This document shows positions 1 through 8,179 of a DNA stretch of 64,000 bases, piece by piece. The position numbers and the translations under genes are program-made. Position 1 is the first letter of the stretch; each line of letters starts with the position of its first letter. Source of the stretch: an uncultured Lachnospiraceae bacterium (GTDB taxonomy: Bacteria; Bacillota; Clostridia; Lachnospirales; Lachnospiraceae); contig CAJUDE010000013.1 of NCBI GenBank assembly GCA_910585295.1, positions 1 to 64,000 on the forward strand, read 5' to 3'. The notes beneath the pieces are model-generated. The model was given only the letters and a program-made list of their open reading frames with translations. It did no database searches and had not been told where the DNA came from.

Positions 1-171
1 AATGAAATAACCAAGAAGAAAAAAATAACGAATTGGATGATTGCCATTACTGTTGCTGTTCTTTATTTGATGATTTCTGTAATATCACACAAGTGGGAAA
101 TAACCTGGGTGGTCTGGATTGTATATTGTTTTTATCGAATCTTTACAGAATATATCTATAAAAAATATTAG
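1..171 (+). CDS. C-terminal fragment of a small membrane protein
   Basis: This reading frame is open from the first base to a TAG at 169-171; the 5' end lies outside the window. The 56 visible residues begin with a lysine-rich stretch, followed by a hydrophobic helix (about residues 13-30) and a second Trp-rich helix (about 38-50), ending in a basic tail. Two-helix tails of this kind occur at the end of XRE-type regulators and small two-transmembrane proteins of Firmicutes, so it may be the membrane anchor of a regulator. The N-terminal part needed to decide is absent. Function unknown. Confidence 0.5.
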   Translation, partial: NEITKKKKITNWMIAITVAVLYLMISVISHKWEITWVVWIVYCFYRIFTEYIYKKY

Positions 172-185
172 CAATCTACAGATTA

Positions 186-211
186 GGGAAACGCTGGTGA
201 AAGCGTTTCCC
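186..211 (+). terminator. Hairpin after the left-edge gene
   Basis: GGGAAACGCT (186-195) and AGCGTTTCCC (202-211) form a perfect 10-bp stem with a 6-base loop, 15 bases after the stop at 171. There is no clear U-run, so it is a weak terminator candidate or an RNA-stabilising hairpin. Confidence 0.4.
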
Positions 212-299
212 GCGCTGCAAATACGGGATTTATAAGTGAAAAAGAGTTCCTGATACGAATTTTTGGAGATAATTTTTATTTTTTCCAGTAAGATTAATC

Positions 300-485
300 T
301 TGTTGATTGCCATTGTATTCAGAAAACAGAAAATGGACGAAACAGGACAGCAGAAATCTGATGAAATAGAATATTTGTCGAAAAATAATTATACAAAATC
401 CAATAAAAACCTCTGGAGCAGTATCATTTTGCATGCTTTCACCAATGCGGTTATTATGGCTCTCGGCACTGTATTTTCGACATAA
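300..485 (+). pseudogene. Remnant of a CPBP-family intramembrane protease
   Basis: The open frame begins at a TTG with no ribosome-binding site and gives 61 residues. The last third (NLWSSIILHAFTNAVIMAL) resembles the final transmembrane motif of CPBP (CAAX/abortive-infection) proteins, where His and Asn lie in a hydrophobic helix. The earlier catalytic EExxxR helix and most of the protein are missing, so this looks like the 3' end of a decayed gene. The residues before the helix are polar and unplaced. The resemblance rests on one motif. Confidence 0.4.
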
Positions 486-563
486 ACAGAGTATCCAGAC
501 CTTATGGCAGGGCTTTTAACAGCGCAGGTAAATCAAAATCGGGATTGTTTAGGAAGGAGAAAA

Positions 564-1055
564 ATGGAGAATTGGAGAGAACTTTTGAAATATAAGCCTG
601 TGAAATACTGGATTCGGACTGAAATTGAAGAGATAATAAAGGAAAAATCAATTGACAGAAAACGGTTTTATGAATATTCAAAAACAAACTATCAAAAGAT
701 TATAAATGAATTTTATTATGCGTTTGTAGATTATAAGAAGTACCCAAAAGTTGAACTAAGTTATTGCTGGCTGCATTTTAGGCAGGAACTGAAAGAGATA
801 GATTGTGTTAGTGAAACGATTGGTTGGGAATGTATGCTTGCAAAAATAAAAGAACGGTTATCTTATGATTGGGATAAAAAGGTCTATTTAATTCTTTCTG
901 ATGGTTGGGTTTATGAAGGATATATAGATTCTATAATTGATGTACTTAATGAAGTTGATGGATTGTTGGAGGATTTTTATATTGTTACTCCGCAATTTGA
1001 TAAATTTGCAGCATATACGGATGACGGTCAGTGCTTATGTATTTATAAGAAATAG
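564..1055 (+). CDS. Small protein of unknown function, possibly immunity-like (DUF6756-like)
   Basis: The start is taken as ATG 564 because AGGAAGGAG (551-559) sits just upstream; an in-frame ATG at 504 lacks a site. The product has 163 residues, with no signal peptide or membrane segment, and is rich in Glu, Lys, Tyr and Trp. Residues around LILSDGWVYEGY and the following DFYIVTPQFD recall a family of small soluble proteins (possibly DUF6756) that behave like immunity or SMI1-type proteins, but this is from memory and weak. It lies in an AT-rich stretch with two other small orphan genes and gene debris, which fits a store of detached immunity genes. Confidence 0.6.
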   Translation: MENWRELLKYKPVKYWIRTEIEEIIKEKSIDRKRFYEYSKTNYQKIINEFYYAFVDYKKYPKVELSYCWLHFRQELKEIDCVSETIGWECMLAKIKERLSYDWDKKVYLILSDGWVYEGYIDSIIDVLNEVDGLLEDFYIVTPQFDKFAAYTDDGQCLCIYKK

Positions 1056-1097
1056 TAATAGTTATAAAACGGTTGATATATTTTATCTGCACACAAA

Positions 1098-1460
1098 ATG
1101 ACTATCCGGAAAATTCTTAAAAGAACTCCGTAAGCAAAAGGACTTACCCAAGAACAAATTGCGGAAATATTTCATGTATCAAACAGAACAATATCCCGTT
1201 GGGAAAACGGCAACAATATGACAGACTTCGATATTTTGATTGAACTATCAGATTATTATGAAGTTGGCCTGCAAGAAATCGTATTAGCCTATATCATTAT
1301 GAAAGATGCAAGCCTTTATAATAACCCAACAGTTGTGATAGGGTTGAATATTGTACAGGAATTTGCAGCCGGAATGCTTTTAGTGGGTTTGTTATATTCC
1401 AGCCGCTATGGCGCAAGGATTAGGGCATTCAAACATCAGCTTATGAAAAAACAAGGATAA
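1098..1460 (+). pseudogene. Broken XRE-family HTH regulator joined to a membrane-protein tail
   Basis: Translated in one frame from about 1140, the DNA encodes the classic XRE helix-turn-helix (GLTQEQIAEIFHVSNRTISRWENG). The residues before it (KFLKELRKQK) lie in a different frame. An ATG at 1098 returns to the first frame, so one inserted base near 1107 and one lost A in the run at 1136-1139 would explain both breaks. After about residue 55 the family's usual linker is missing. The frame instead runs into a hydrophobic 55-residue segment ending RAFKHQLMKKQG, which looks like the end of another membrane protein and suggests a deletion junction. Not expected to be functional. Confidence 0.7.
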
Positions 1461-1485
1461 TCGTAAATTGTGGAAGGCGTTGCTT

Positions 1486-1749
1486 ATGAAAAAAGCAGAT
1501 ATAAAAGCAGTTGCTGAAAATAGGTTCCGTGAACTTGGAGCAAAGCAATTAGAATTATATCCGTCAGGTATTTGCTGGACAATGAATGGGGAATTTTTCA
1601 AAGTATCTGCATTAACAGACTTTTGGGTATTAGAGTGGACGGATAATCATTCTTATGCTTCAAATTGCTGCTTTGAAGATATTGACCCAATGCCATATGA
1701 TATGTCTGAGCAAGAAATAATCTGGCAGGTGGATAAACTGTTGCTGTAA
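1486..1749 (+). CDS. Small acidic protein, unknown function
   Basis: The ATG at 1486 (MKKADIKAVAENRF) is preferred over 1468 because GGAAGG precedes it by about 11 bases. The product has 87 residues and is soluble, with many aromatic and acidic residues and no membrane segment. It begins 25 bases after the broken regulator and is followed by another small gene 26 bases on. I do not recognise the family. Size, charge and setting fit a single-domain immunity protein, but nothing in the sequence proves it. Confidence 0.5.
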   Translation: MKKADIKAVAENRFRELGAKQLELYPSGICWTMNGEFFKVSALTDFWVLEWTDNHSYASNCCFEDIDPMPYDMSEQEIIWQVDKLLL

Positions 1750-1775
1750 ATCGGATTTTTTTGAGGGGTGCTATT

Positions 1776-2213
1776 ATGGAGGAACTATTGATTTATGCGA
1801 TTTTGTTATATGAGGAATTGGCAACAGAAAATGAGTATAACAAACGGCTTGATGAATTATTTCTCAGCACTCCCGAAAACGATGATTTATTTAATGATTT
1901 ACTCTATTTAGAATGGGAAACGGACATTAAAAAAGCTATAATATATGTGAGGACGCATGTTGATTACAATAATCTGGACATTGATTTATTTGGTAAAGTT
2001 TTGATGGGCAAATTAAAAGAGGTTTATGAAAATCATTTGGATATAAGAGAATTTGCAAGTCGAATGTTTCACTTGTGGGAAGGGTTGCCTGGGAATCTCC
2101 AAAATATAGAACCATTTTGGATTCTTAGTTATGCGGATGACCCCTTATCATGGGGAGATGAAGAACAAACCATATATATATATGAGCGTATGTTGAGTTA
2201 CTATAGAGATTAA
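1776..2213 (+). CDS. Small acidic helical protein, possible immunity protein
   Basis: ATG 1776 follows GAGGGGTG (1763-1770), a good ribosome-binding site; the upstream TTG at 1761 has none. The 145 residues are predicted all-helical, strongly acidic and soluble (MEELLIYAILLYEEL at the start). The pattern of Glu/Asp/Leu helices with a late WGLPG-like turn and SYADDPLSW resembles contact-dependent immunity or DUF2247-like proteins. No named family is certain. It is the last rightward gene before a convergent junction with the HD-Hsp90 gene. Confidence 0.6.
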   Translation: MEELLIYAILLYEELATENEYNKRLDELFLSTPENDDLFNDLLYLEWETDIKKAIIYVRTHVDYNNLDIDLFGKVLMGKLKEVYENHLDIREFASRMFHLWEGLPGNLQNIEPFWILSYADDPLSWGDEEQTIYIYERMLSYYRD

Positions 2214-2311
2214 ACTAATATAACAATTCCCATTTACCGTGAAGTTGTATATAAAGAAAAATTGGAAATCACTTCGCGATAGGATTTTTTAATCCTGAAT
2301 CACCTTCTTAC

Positions 2312-2336
2312 GGCCTGTGCAGTATATGCACAGGCC
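2312..2336. terminator. Hairpin in the convergent intergenic space
   Basis: GGCCTGTGCA (2312-2321) and TGCACAGGCC (2327-2336) make a perfect 10-bp stem with loop GTATA. It lies in the 195-base gap between two converging genes. A smaller hairpin AGGATT-TTTT-AATCCT lies at 2281-2296. Neither has a strong T-run, but the position fits bidirectional termination. No gene was seen in 2214-2408. Confidence 0.45.
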
Positions 2337-2408
2337 TATCTGAACGGTTACAGCATTCCACAATGTATATAAAAAACTCTTTTTACAATATTTAATAAAA
2401 TACGTTTA

Positions 2409-5400
2409 TCATCTTAACCAGTCTTTTAAATCATATATTATAACTTTTTGATTTTTTAATAAAGCAATCAACTCATTCCTATCAATTCTCTTCCATAGCG
2501 TCTCTTTTATATCCTCAGACATCCTGCTTAGTATATCGTGTTCAACCCTATTTTGAAACTGCTTCTCAAAAGAATCCTGATTTATATCTCTAGAAATATA
2601 AGTATTTTGTTTATTTACTACAAGAGAAACAAACAATCTCCATGCATACATATCTATATTAGAACTTTTATAATCAAACATTGACATTTTTTCATATAGA
2701 TATTTTGTAACTTCATGGCCGCTGTTTAAAAATATCCCTAACCTCGTCTTTACACCAAATTCTTCCTCTAAACCTTGGACGGTTTCACCATTTATTGGAA
2801 TAAACGCACATTCATAATCATCATAGGCATTATCCCCAATGAGAGATACTTTAATCCATTTTTCTTCTCCTCCTTCAAAACTTAAATCTATTTTTCTTTC
2901 GTCCCTGTTTAAAACTACTTTTCCTATTTGTTTCTCCTTCAAAGCTATCATATGCAATAAGCTTTTTGGTTCATAGTCACATAATAAGTTCTTACTTTCT
3001 ATTATATGTTCGTTGGTTATGGTATTAACTAATCCACTTAAAGAAATAGAACTCCTAGCCTCTTTTAGCAAACGCTCTGCTGCATCTATCATATTGCTCT
3101 CAGACATATTAATTGTTTCATATCGTTTCAAAGTATTTGCAGATACAAGTTTCCTTTCATTTCCATCTTCAAACAATATTGCATTGATATCACCAAAAAC
3201 CTCTGACATAATATCTTTTTTCTCAACCCTTAATTCTCTCCGTCTATCATTTTTAAAATCAACCAGTTGTCTTACTAATATTCTAACCTCAAAAGCAATC
3301 CATGACATAGAACGCCCTTTTACCTTGAAATTTTCTATTTGTTTTTCAATATAGTTCTTATAAACTCTATAAATAATTCGTAATAATTTATCCTTCCCTT
3401 CATTGTCTTCCACAGACGAGCGCACCACGTCAGTTTTGACAAAATTATTATTACAGCTATTCATAATTGCCAAAAAGACATCTTCACTATATCCTGGCGT
3501 ATTAAAAGAAACCCTTATCCCTTCAAAACAAACCCCAATCGGTATAGGAATATTATTCTCTTCCGATATATAATCCCTCCTATTATACGTTACTAAAGAA
3601 TACTCTTGAAAATATTCTTTATACCTTACAGCATACGCTATGGTTATTCCGTCTGACTCCTCTTGGCGAATTTCAATGTTATTAATTTCTCCCAATGCTT
3701 CATGAGAAATATATTCTTCCAATGCAGTGCGAGGGGAACTATATCCTATCTTAATAGGTTCTTTTTGGTCATTTATCAAAACCACTTCACAATAAGGAAA
3801 AACAATCCATTTCTTAATGTCATGCTCAAGATTTTGCATATCTGCATCATCTCTTAAATGTAATTTAATCATAGTTCCATGATCTGCAATGTGTTCTGGC
3901 AACTCCCATTTTTCTAAATTTTTTAATAAATACTTTCCATCAACATTTCTGAAAACTATTCTGCTTGCCTCACAATTTTCACTGGCACATGTCATAATTT
4001 CAATATCATTAGCTACTAGAAAACAGGTTAAAATTCCAATCCCAAATCGGCTGATGGACACAAAATCAGGATATTTTTCCCTGAAATTAGGGCTGCTGTA
4101 TTTCGATGTCCCAACCTTAAGAAGATAGTTTTCCACATCATCTTCTGTCATCCCAGTTCCATTATCTTCAAATGACAGCACCCGTTCAGAACTATCCCAT
4201 CTAATTATAATTTTCCCTTTTGTAATTTCCCTATTTTCAATTCTTTCAATCTCATTTTGCAGTTTTATTGCATCCAATCCATTTTGGACAAGCTCCCTAA
4301 GCACGACTGAACTATCATTATACAACGTATGTCCGACCAATAATTGCAAAATACTATTTTGGTCAAGTTCAAAGCTAAGTAATTTATTTTTAAAATTTTT
4401 AGTAGATACTTTAGAATCATCAATATCTTTCCAAGGAAATAAATAGTCTCTGGTTCCTTCCGTTTTTGCTGCCTCCTGAACGATTTCATAGCAATACTTT
4501 AATTCTTTCTTCACATACTTTAAATACTCCATTAGGGCAAAAAAGGCCTCTGCCTCATTTGCTTTCTCAAAATATGCCGTAATGGCTATTTTATCGCTCT
4601 GGATACTTTTATCAATGTTTTCGTCATCATCCCTCATTTCCATTGGCTTTACTGCACGGATTGCTTTTTGTTTCTGCCACTCCAGAATGCTAATGGGATC
4701 TGTCGGACAGAATGCATGGTATTCAATAACCGGTGTTCTGTCCATCGTAATATGCAATAAATCTGCCGTCCTCAATATAACCGCAACATACTGCAGGTTT
4801 ACTTTTGCTTCATCTGATGATTCATAACATTTATTTGTATCATAAACAGAATAATCTTGAAGATTGTTCAAATGATGGCTTTCACAAATCATTGCCAAAT
4901 CCTGCCTGAACAAATTATCTAATGGGGAAAGCAAATTCTGAATTTCTTCTACTAAATCTTCACTCCCCCCTATGTCTCCTGATATCCATCTTCTGATCCT
5001 TTCGGCATGATTCTTTCTTACATACTCCTGATATAAAAATACATCCTCTCTTTCTCCCAGGCTTTGCGCTTTCTGCAAATACTCTCTCCCATATTCAAAG
5101 TTATATACACTGTTTCTATAACCAGAAAAATTAGAATCCTCTCTATTATCAAATTCTTCTTTTGTAATCAACATCCCCATATCATGAAAGTAAATCGAGA
5201 ATACAAGCATCATCCATTCCGCAGATGTCATAATACGCTGGGTATGCTCTGGAATCAGCCACTCTACAATCTTTAACATCTCTTCAATATGGGAAATATC
5301 ATGTTTTGTATACTGGATGAAAAAACCATAATCACCTATATGTGACAATAATCTTTCGACTTGTTTTTTAATATGTAACAATTTAAGCCCACTGAATATT

Positions 5401-5459
5401 CTTAAATTTTCTGCTTTTTCTGCATTCAGCTCTGCTTTACCCTTTAACTTTTCAATCAT
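2409..5459 (-). CDS. HD-domain / Hsp90-like ATPase fusion protein, probable conflict-system effector
   Basis: This 1016-residue soluble protein has two recognisable parts. Residues about 30-340 form an HD phosphohydrolase-like domain with candidate metal ligands H57, H92-D93, H151, H195/H196 and D233. Residues about 370-640 are a GHKL (Hsp90-type) ATPase: E389, N393 and D396 in RELVQNGLDAI, D432 in FEDNGTGMT, and the glycine lid SRFGIGILTCF at 470-480. The remaining 370 residues are unassigned. HtpG proteins lack an N-terminal HD domain, so this is not a housekeeping chaperone. Proteins that join an HD hydrolase to an Hsp90-like ATPase are known from predicted bacterial conflict systems. ATP-gated control of the HD domain is inferred. 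It is AT-rich, stands alone, and lies at the outer end of the prfA-adjacent island next to an AbiH gene. Confidence 0.75.
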   Translation of the reverse strand: MIEKLKGKAELNAEKAENLRIFSGLKLLHIKKQVERLLSHIGDYGFFIQYTKHDISHIEEMLKIVEWLIPEHTQRIMTSAEWMMLVFSIYFHDMGMLITKEEFDNREDSNFSGYRNSVYNFEYGREYLQKAQSLGEREDVFLYQEYVRKNHAERIRRWISGDIGGSEDLVEEIQNLLSPLDNLFRQDLAMICESHHLNNLQDYSVYDTNKCYESSDEAKVNLQYVAVILRTADLLHITMDRTPVIEYHAFCPTDPISILEWQKQKAIRAVKPMEMRDDDENIDKSIQSDKIAITAYFEKANEAEAFFALMEYLKYVKKELKYCYEIVQEAAKTEGTRDYLFPWKDIDDSKVSTKNFKNKLLSFELDQNSILQLLVGHTLYNDSSVVLRELVQNGLDAIKLQNEIERIENREITKGKIIIRWDSSERVLSFEDNGTGMTEDDVENYLLKVGTSKYSSPNFREKYPDFVSISRFGIGILTCFLVANDIEIMTCASENCEASRIVFRNVDGKYLLKNLEKWELPEHIADHGTMIKLHLRDDADMQNLEHDIKKWIVFPYCEVVLINDQKEPIKIGYSSPRTALEEYISHEALGEINNIEIRQEESDGITIAYAVRYKEYFQEYSLVTYNRRDYISEENNIPIPIGVCFEGIRVSFNTPGYSEDVFLAIMNSCNNNFVKTDVVRSSVEDNEGKDKLLRIIYRVYKNYIEKQIENFKVKGRSMSWIAFEVRILVRQLVDFKNDRRRELRVEKKDIMSEVFGDINAILFEDGNERKLVSANTLKRYETINMSESNMIDAAERLLKEARSSISLSGLVNTITNEHIIESKNLLCDYEPKSLLHMIALKEKQIGKVVLNRDERKIDLSFEGGEEKWIKVSLIGDNAYDDYECAFIPINGETVQGLEEEFGVKTRLGIFLNSGHEVTKYLYEKMSMFDYKSSNIDMYAWRLFVSLVVNKQNTYISRDINQDSFEKQFQNRVEHDILSRMSEDIKETLWKRIDRNELIALLKNQKVIIYDLKDWLR

Positions 5460-5687
5460 TTCACTCCTCCTTAGTTCTTTATCTTATTTCCCTACCCTTT
5501 CCCAAACACAAATTATCTCCAATAACATTGGCACTGTACTATTATAACGCAGCTTTCTAAATCATTCAAGAAAAAGGAACTGCGGGCTTTACCTGGTCAC
5601 AATATTTTTTTAATTTTACTACCCCTTACATCAATTCCTAAAATATTTTCCTGATACGAGTTATACATGCATCCATACCGCCCAAAC

Positions 5688-5742
5688 ACAACTCTCAGGC
5701 GCTTTCCCCCATATTCGTCAGCTTCGCCGCCTAGTCGGCTGC
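5688..5742 (-). repeat. prfA 3'-end repeat, copy R2 (outermost)
   Basis: This 55-bp copy of the last 16 prfA codons plus a few bases after the stop differs from the real prfA end (10342-10396) at two positions. Homology stops abruptly at the upstream end, where prfA continues in one place and unrelated DNA (ACGGAACAAACG on the plus strand) in the other. The DNA on the lower side also echoes the prfA downstream region, but about 130 bases are missing. It behaves like an att-site remnant. The 228 bases between it and the HD-Hsp90 start (5460-5687) contain no gene I can support. Confidence 0.8.
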
Positions 5743-5817
5743 ACGGAACAAACGTTGCTAAAATAACAGGCGCAGAACAAACACTGCTATGCCCAAAAGG
5801 GCTGTGTACAAACGTTG

Positions 5818-5970
5818 CTATACAAAAGGCTCGGAGCAAACACAGCCATACCCCGGCAGCAGACATCCGGAAAACTCAGCTTCCATGTCAAAATTATGTT
5901 GAAAATATGCACGTTCCAGAATAACCTCACACTTTTCATTATCAAATACAAACTGTCTTACCTGACTCAT
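5818..5970 (-). CDS. Small ORF after retropepsin copy 1
   Basis: ATG at 5970 is 47 bases after the retropepsin stop, with a weak AAGG upstream. It encodes 50 residues beginning MSQVRQFVFDNEKCEVILER. The same start and first 28 residues recur in the second cassette (7240-7329), where a stop truncates it at residue 29. The tail runs into the small repeats (TAGCAACGTTTGT on the minus strand) beside the prfA-end repeat. It may be a real third gene of the cassette or only a conserved leader; no family recognised. Confidence 0.3.
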   Translation of the reverse strand: MSQVRQFVFDNEKCEVILERAYFQHNFDMEAEFSGCLLPGYGCVCSEPFV

Positions 5971-6017
5971 TGAAAACCTTATTTTCCTGCTGCTATTCCT
6001 ATAAACCAGGCTTTTTT

Positions 6018-6467
6018 TCAGGCAGAATGGCACAGAATATGCAATCTGCCATTTGCATCTTCAATTCTAAGATTCCTTACATTGCTTTCATCATCCGGTA
6101 TTGTGACATTGAACCTATGGTTTTTATCATCAATTTCGTAAATCAGGTTTTGGAACATTGTCGCGCTTAAAATAAGGTTATATGACGTGTTGATCTCATT
6201 ATTCGCAATGATATGCATGCTTGGAAATATCAGATCACCTATTTGAATTGTCACCTGATAAAGATTGCCGTAAGCAATACCCCCAAATCCTGTAAACGGC
6301 ACTTTCTCTTTTACTAATTTTCCGCCTAGAGCATTTGCCAAAATCTTCTCAGCATCTGTCCATACTGGAATAACCGCGCCTGTGTCCAGCAATGCTGTCA
6401 ATGCATCATTCAAAAGGACAACAGGCCTCTGCTGTTTCTTATCCAGCCTTAATGTAAACTGTTTCAT
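6018..6467 (-). CDS. Retropepsin-like aspartic protease, copy 1
   Basis: The 149-residue protein has the single-lobe aspartyl-protease signature ALLDTGAVIPVW with catalytic Asp28, a flap-like PFTGFGG loop near residue 62 and a hydrophobic second half (LILSATMFQNLIYEID). Such half-size retropepsins work as dimers. Substrates of this bacterial group are unknown to me. No signal peptide or membrane helix is visible, so it is probably cytoplasmic. The start overlaps the end of the upstream gene by 4 bases (ATGA), so the two are translationally coupled. The last 47 codons and downstream DNA are almost identical to copy 2 at 7377-7835, while the first two thirds have diverged, which shows recombination between cassettes. 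Confidence 0.75.
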   Translation of the reverse strand: MKQFTLRLDKKQQRPVVLLNDALTALLDTGAVIPVWTDAEKILANALGGKLVKEKVPFTGFGGIAYGNLYQVTIQIGDLIFPSMHIIANNEINTSYNLILSATMFQNLIYEIDDKNHRFNVTIPDDESNVRNLRIEDANGRLHILCHSA

Positions 6468-6700
6468 CGCAATGCCCCCAACATTCCCAATTGGAAAATG
6501 TGGTCCGGCGTTGTATATCTTGAAACAATTTCGCCATTTAACGCCTTCATCGTTAACTCACTCTTTGTTTTATCCAAATATTTTATTACTGCTGACTCAA
6601 TAGAGATACCGTCATCATCTACATATTTTACATCTACAAGCCCAACCCACTGGTCTGGGTATCTTTCCTGAATTTCTTCCCATGTTAATCTTTCAGACAT
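6464..6700 (-). CDS. Conserved small partner protein of the retropepsin, copy 1
   Basis: The start is ATG 6700, just after GGGAGG; an open extension upstream is not used. The 78 residues begin MSERLTWEEIQERYPDQWVG, an N-terminal block identical to that of the copy at 7832-8074, followed by a variable middle and a shared end (RYTTPDHIFQLG). No membrane segment or known domain. It is always paired with the protease here (4-base overlap), so it is likely a substrate, inhibitor or co-factor of it. I do not know the family name. Confidence 0.65.
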   Translation of the reverse strand: MSERLTWEEIQERYPDQWVGLVDVKYVDDDGISIESAVIKYLDKTKSELTMKALNGEIVSRYTTPDHIFQLGMLGALR

Positions 6701-6952
6701 ACAAAATCCTCCCTGCATTTTTCTATATTTTATGGTTGAAATTTTTATCATGCACTCTATACCTTATCACCTGTCATTTCCCATACGATTTTCTTTTCTC
6801 AAGCTTCTAAACTTCCTCCTTAATATAAGTATATCACGACTCCCAAAACCACCGCAACCAAAAAAGAACCACCGCCTCTTCCGGCAGGGGCTATACATAC
6901 ATCCATACTGCTCAAACAGAGGCAGACAGTGCGTCCATAAACTCCAAAAAGC

Positions 6953-6992
6953 AAAAAAGACAGTCCATGAAACTGTCCATGACCGTCTTTTT
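6953..6992 (-). terminator. Duplicated prfA-type terminator
   Basis: An AAAAAGAC...GTCTTTTT stem with internal CAGTCC/GGACTG-type pairing, followed on the minus strand by a T-run. It is a diverged copy of the terminator after prfA (10248-10287). It lies in a block (about 6836-7046) similar to the prfA downstream region (about 10130-10341). Confidence 0.6.
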
Positions 6993-7046
6993 GACATATT
7001 TATTCCGTTCCCATCAATACAAACTTCCCCTATTCCCCGCAAAATT

Positions 7047-7101
7047 ACAACTCTCAGGCGCTTTCCCCCATATTCGCCAGCTTCGCAGCCTGGTCGGCTG
7101 C
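7047..7101 (-). repeat. prfA 3'-end repeat, copy R1 (middle)
   Basis: This 55-bp copy of the prfA 3' end has one mismatch to 10342-10396. On its low-coordinate side the similarity to the prfA downstream region continues for about 210 bases, terminator included. On its high-coordinate side it shares about 430 bases with the region next to R2 (5743-6170). It separates the AbiH-containing cassette from the second retropepsin cassette. Confidence 0.85.
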
Positions 7102-7239
7102 ACGGAACAAACGTTGCTAAAATAACAGGCGCAGAGCAAACGCTGCTATGCCCAAAAAGGCTGTGTACAAACGTTGCTATACAAAAGGCTCGGAGCAAAC
7201 ACAGCCATACCCCAGCAGCAGACATCCGGAAAATTCAGC

Positions 7240-7329
7240 CTACATGTCAAAATTATGTTGAAAATATGCACGTTCCAGAATAACCTCACACTTTTCATTG
7301 CAAAATACAAACTGTCTTACCTGACTCAT
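7240..7329 (-). pseudogene. Truncated copy of the small cassette ORF
   Basis: ATG at 7329 begins the same sequence as the ORF at 5818-5970, but a TAG replaces GAA after residue 29. The truncation argues that the downstream part is not needed or that this copy is decaying. About 140 bases on either side are otherwise nearly identical to the first cassette. Confidence 0.35.
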
Positions 7330-7376
7330 TGAAAACCTTATTTTCCTGCTGCTATTCCTATAAACCAGGCTTTTTT

Positions 7377-7835
7377 TCAGGCAGAATGGCATAGAATATG
7401 CAATCTGCCATTTGCATCTTTAATTCTAAGATTCCTTACATTGCTTTCATCATCCGGTATTGTGACATTGAACCTATGGTTTTTATCATCAATTTCGTAA
7501 ATCAGGTTTTGGAACATTGTCGCGCTTAAAATTAGCTGAAAAGGAACGTCCTGCAAATCTTTACAGGCTATAATATGTGTATTAGGGAAAATCAAATCAC
7601 CGATCACCATACTTTGCAGCTTATATAAATTTCCTTTCGTCCGTCCTCCAAAACCACTAAAAGTAATATCCTTCCTTAAAAATGTGCCGCCCAGCATTTC
7701 AAGTATCGTTTCATCAACTGTCCAAACAGGAAAAATCGCACCCGTATCCAGCAACGCCTCAAAATTATGCCATGACTTCAGTTCAACAATTGGTCTTTGG
7801 TATTTTATGTTCATATTCAATGTAAATTGCCTCAT
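7377..7835 (-). CDS. Retropepsin-like aspartic protease, copy 2
   Basis: This 152-residue homologue of the protein at 6018-6467 has catalytic Asp30 in ALLDTGAIFPVW and the FSGFGG flap. The N-terminal two thirds differ widely from copy 1 (MRQFTLNMNIKYQRPIVELK against MKQFTLRLDKKQQRPVVLLN). From ILSATMFQNLIYEID to the end the two are almost identical in protein and DNA, with the change at about 7530. The gene overlaps its upstream partner by 4 bases. Functional comments are as for copy 1; the target is unknown. Confidence 0.75.
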   Translation of the reverse strand: MRQFTLNMNIKYQRPIVELKSWHNFEALLDTGAIFPVWTVDETILEMLGGTFLRKDITFSGFGGRTKGNLYKLQSMVIGDLIFPNTHIIACKDLQDVPFQLILSATMFQNLIYEIDDKNHRFNVTIPDDESNVRNLRIKDANGRLHILCHSA

Positions 7836-8074
7836 CCGAAATACCCCACTACTCCCAGCTGAAAAACATGATCCGGCGTAGTGTATCTTCCCAAAATTTC
7901 TCCATTTGTCTGAATCTGCATCCTTGTCAGCTCATTTTTCGACTTATCCGTATATTTCACAATTGCAGTCTTTATCGTTGTGTCATTATCTGGTTCATAT
8001 TCTACCTCTGCTAATCCTACCCACTGGTCCGGGTATCTTTCCTGAATCTCTTCCCATGTTAATCTTTCAGACAT
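7832..8074 (-). CDS. Conserved small partner protein of the retropepsin, copy 2
   Basis: ATG 8074 follows GGGAGG. The 80 residues share the first 20 and the RYTTPDHVFQLG end with copy 1, while the middle (residues about 22-60) has diverged. It is coupled by ATGA to the protease gene. It starts 105 bases after the AbiH stop (8180), so it may be transcribed with AbiH. Function unknown. Confidence 0.65.
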   Translation of the reverse strand: MSERLTWEEIQERYPDQWVGLAEVEYEPDNDTTIKTAIVKYTDKSKNELTRMQIQTNGEILGRYTTPDHVFQLGVVGYFG

Positions 8075-8179
8075 ACAAAAACCTCCCTGCATTTTTCTAT
8101 ATTTTACGTTCGAATTTCTTACCATGCAGCCAATACTTTATCGCCTGCTATATCCCTAATGCTTCCTTTTCCCAAACTT

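Noticed and set aside
6732..7283. 183-codon plus-strand frame over the prfA-end repeat
   Set aside because: It spans the terminator copy and the repeat; similar shadow frames appear at each repeat copy, and there is no start signal.
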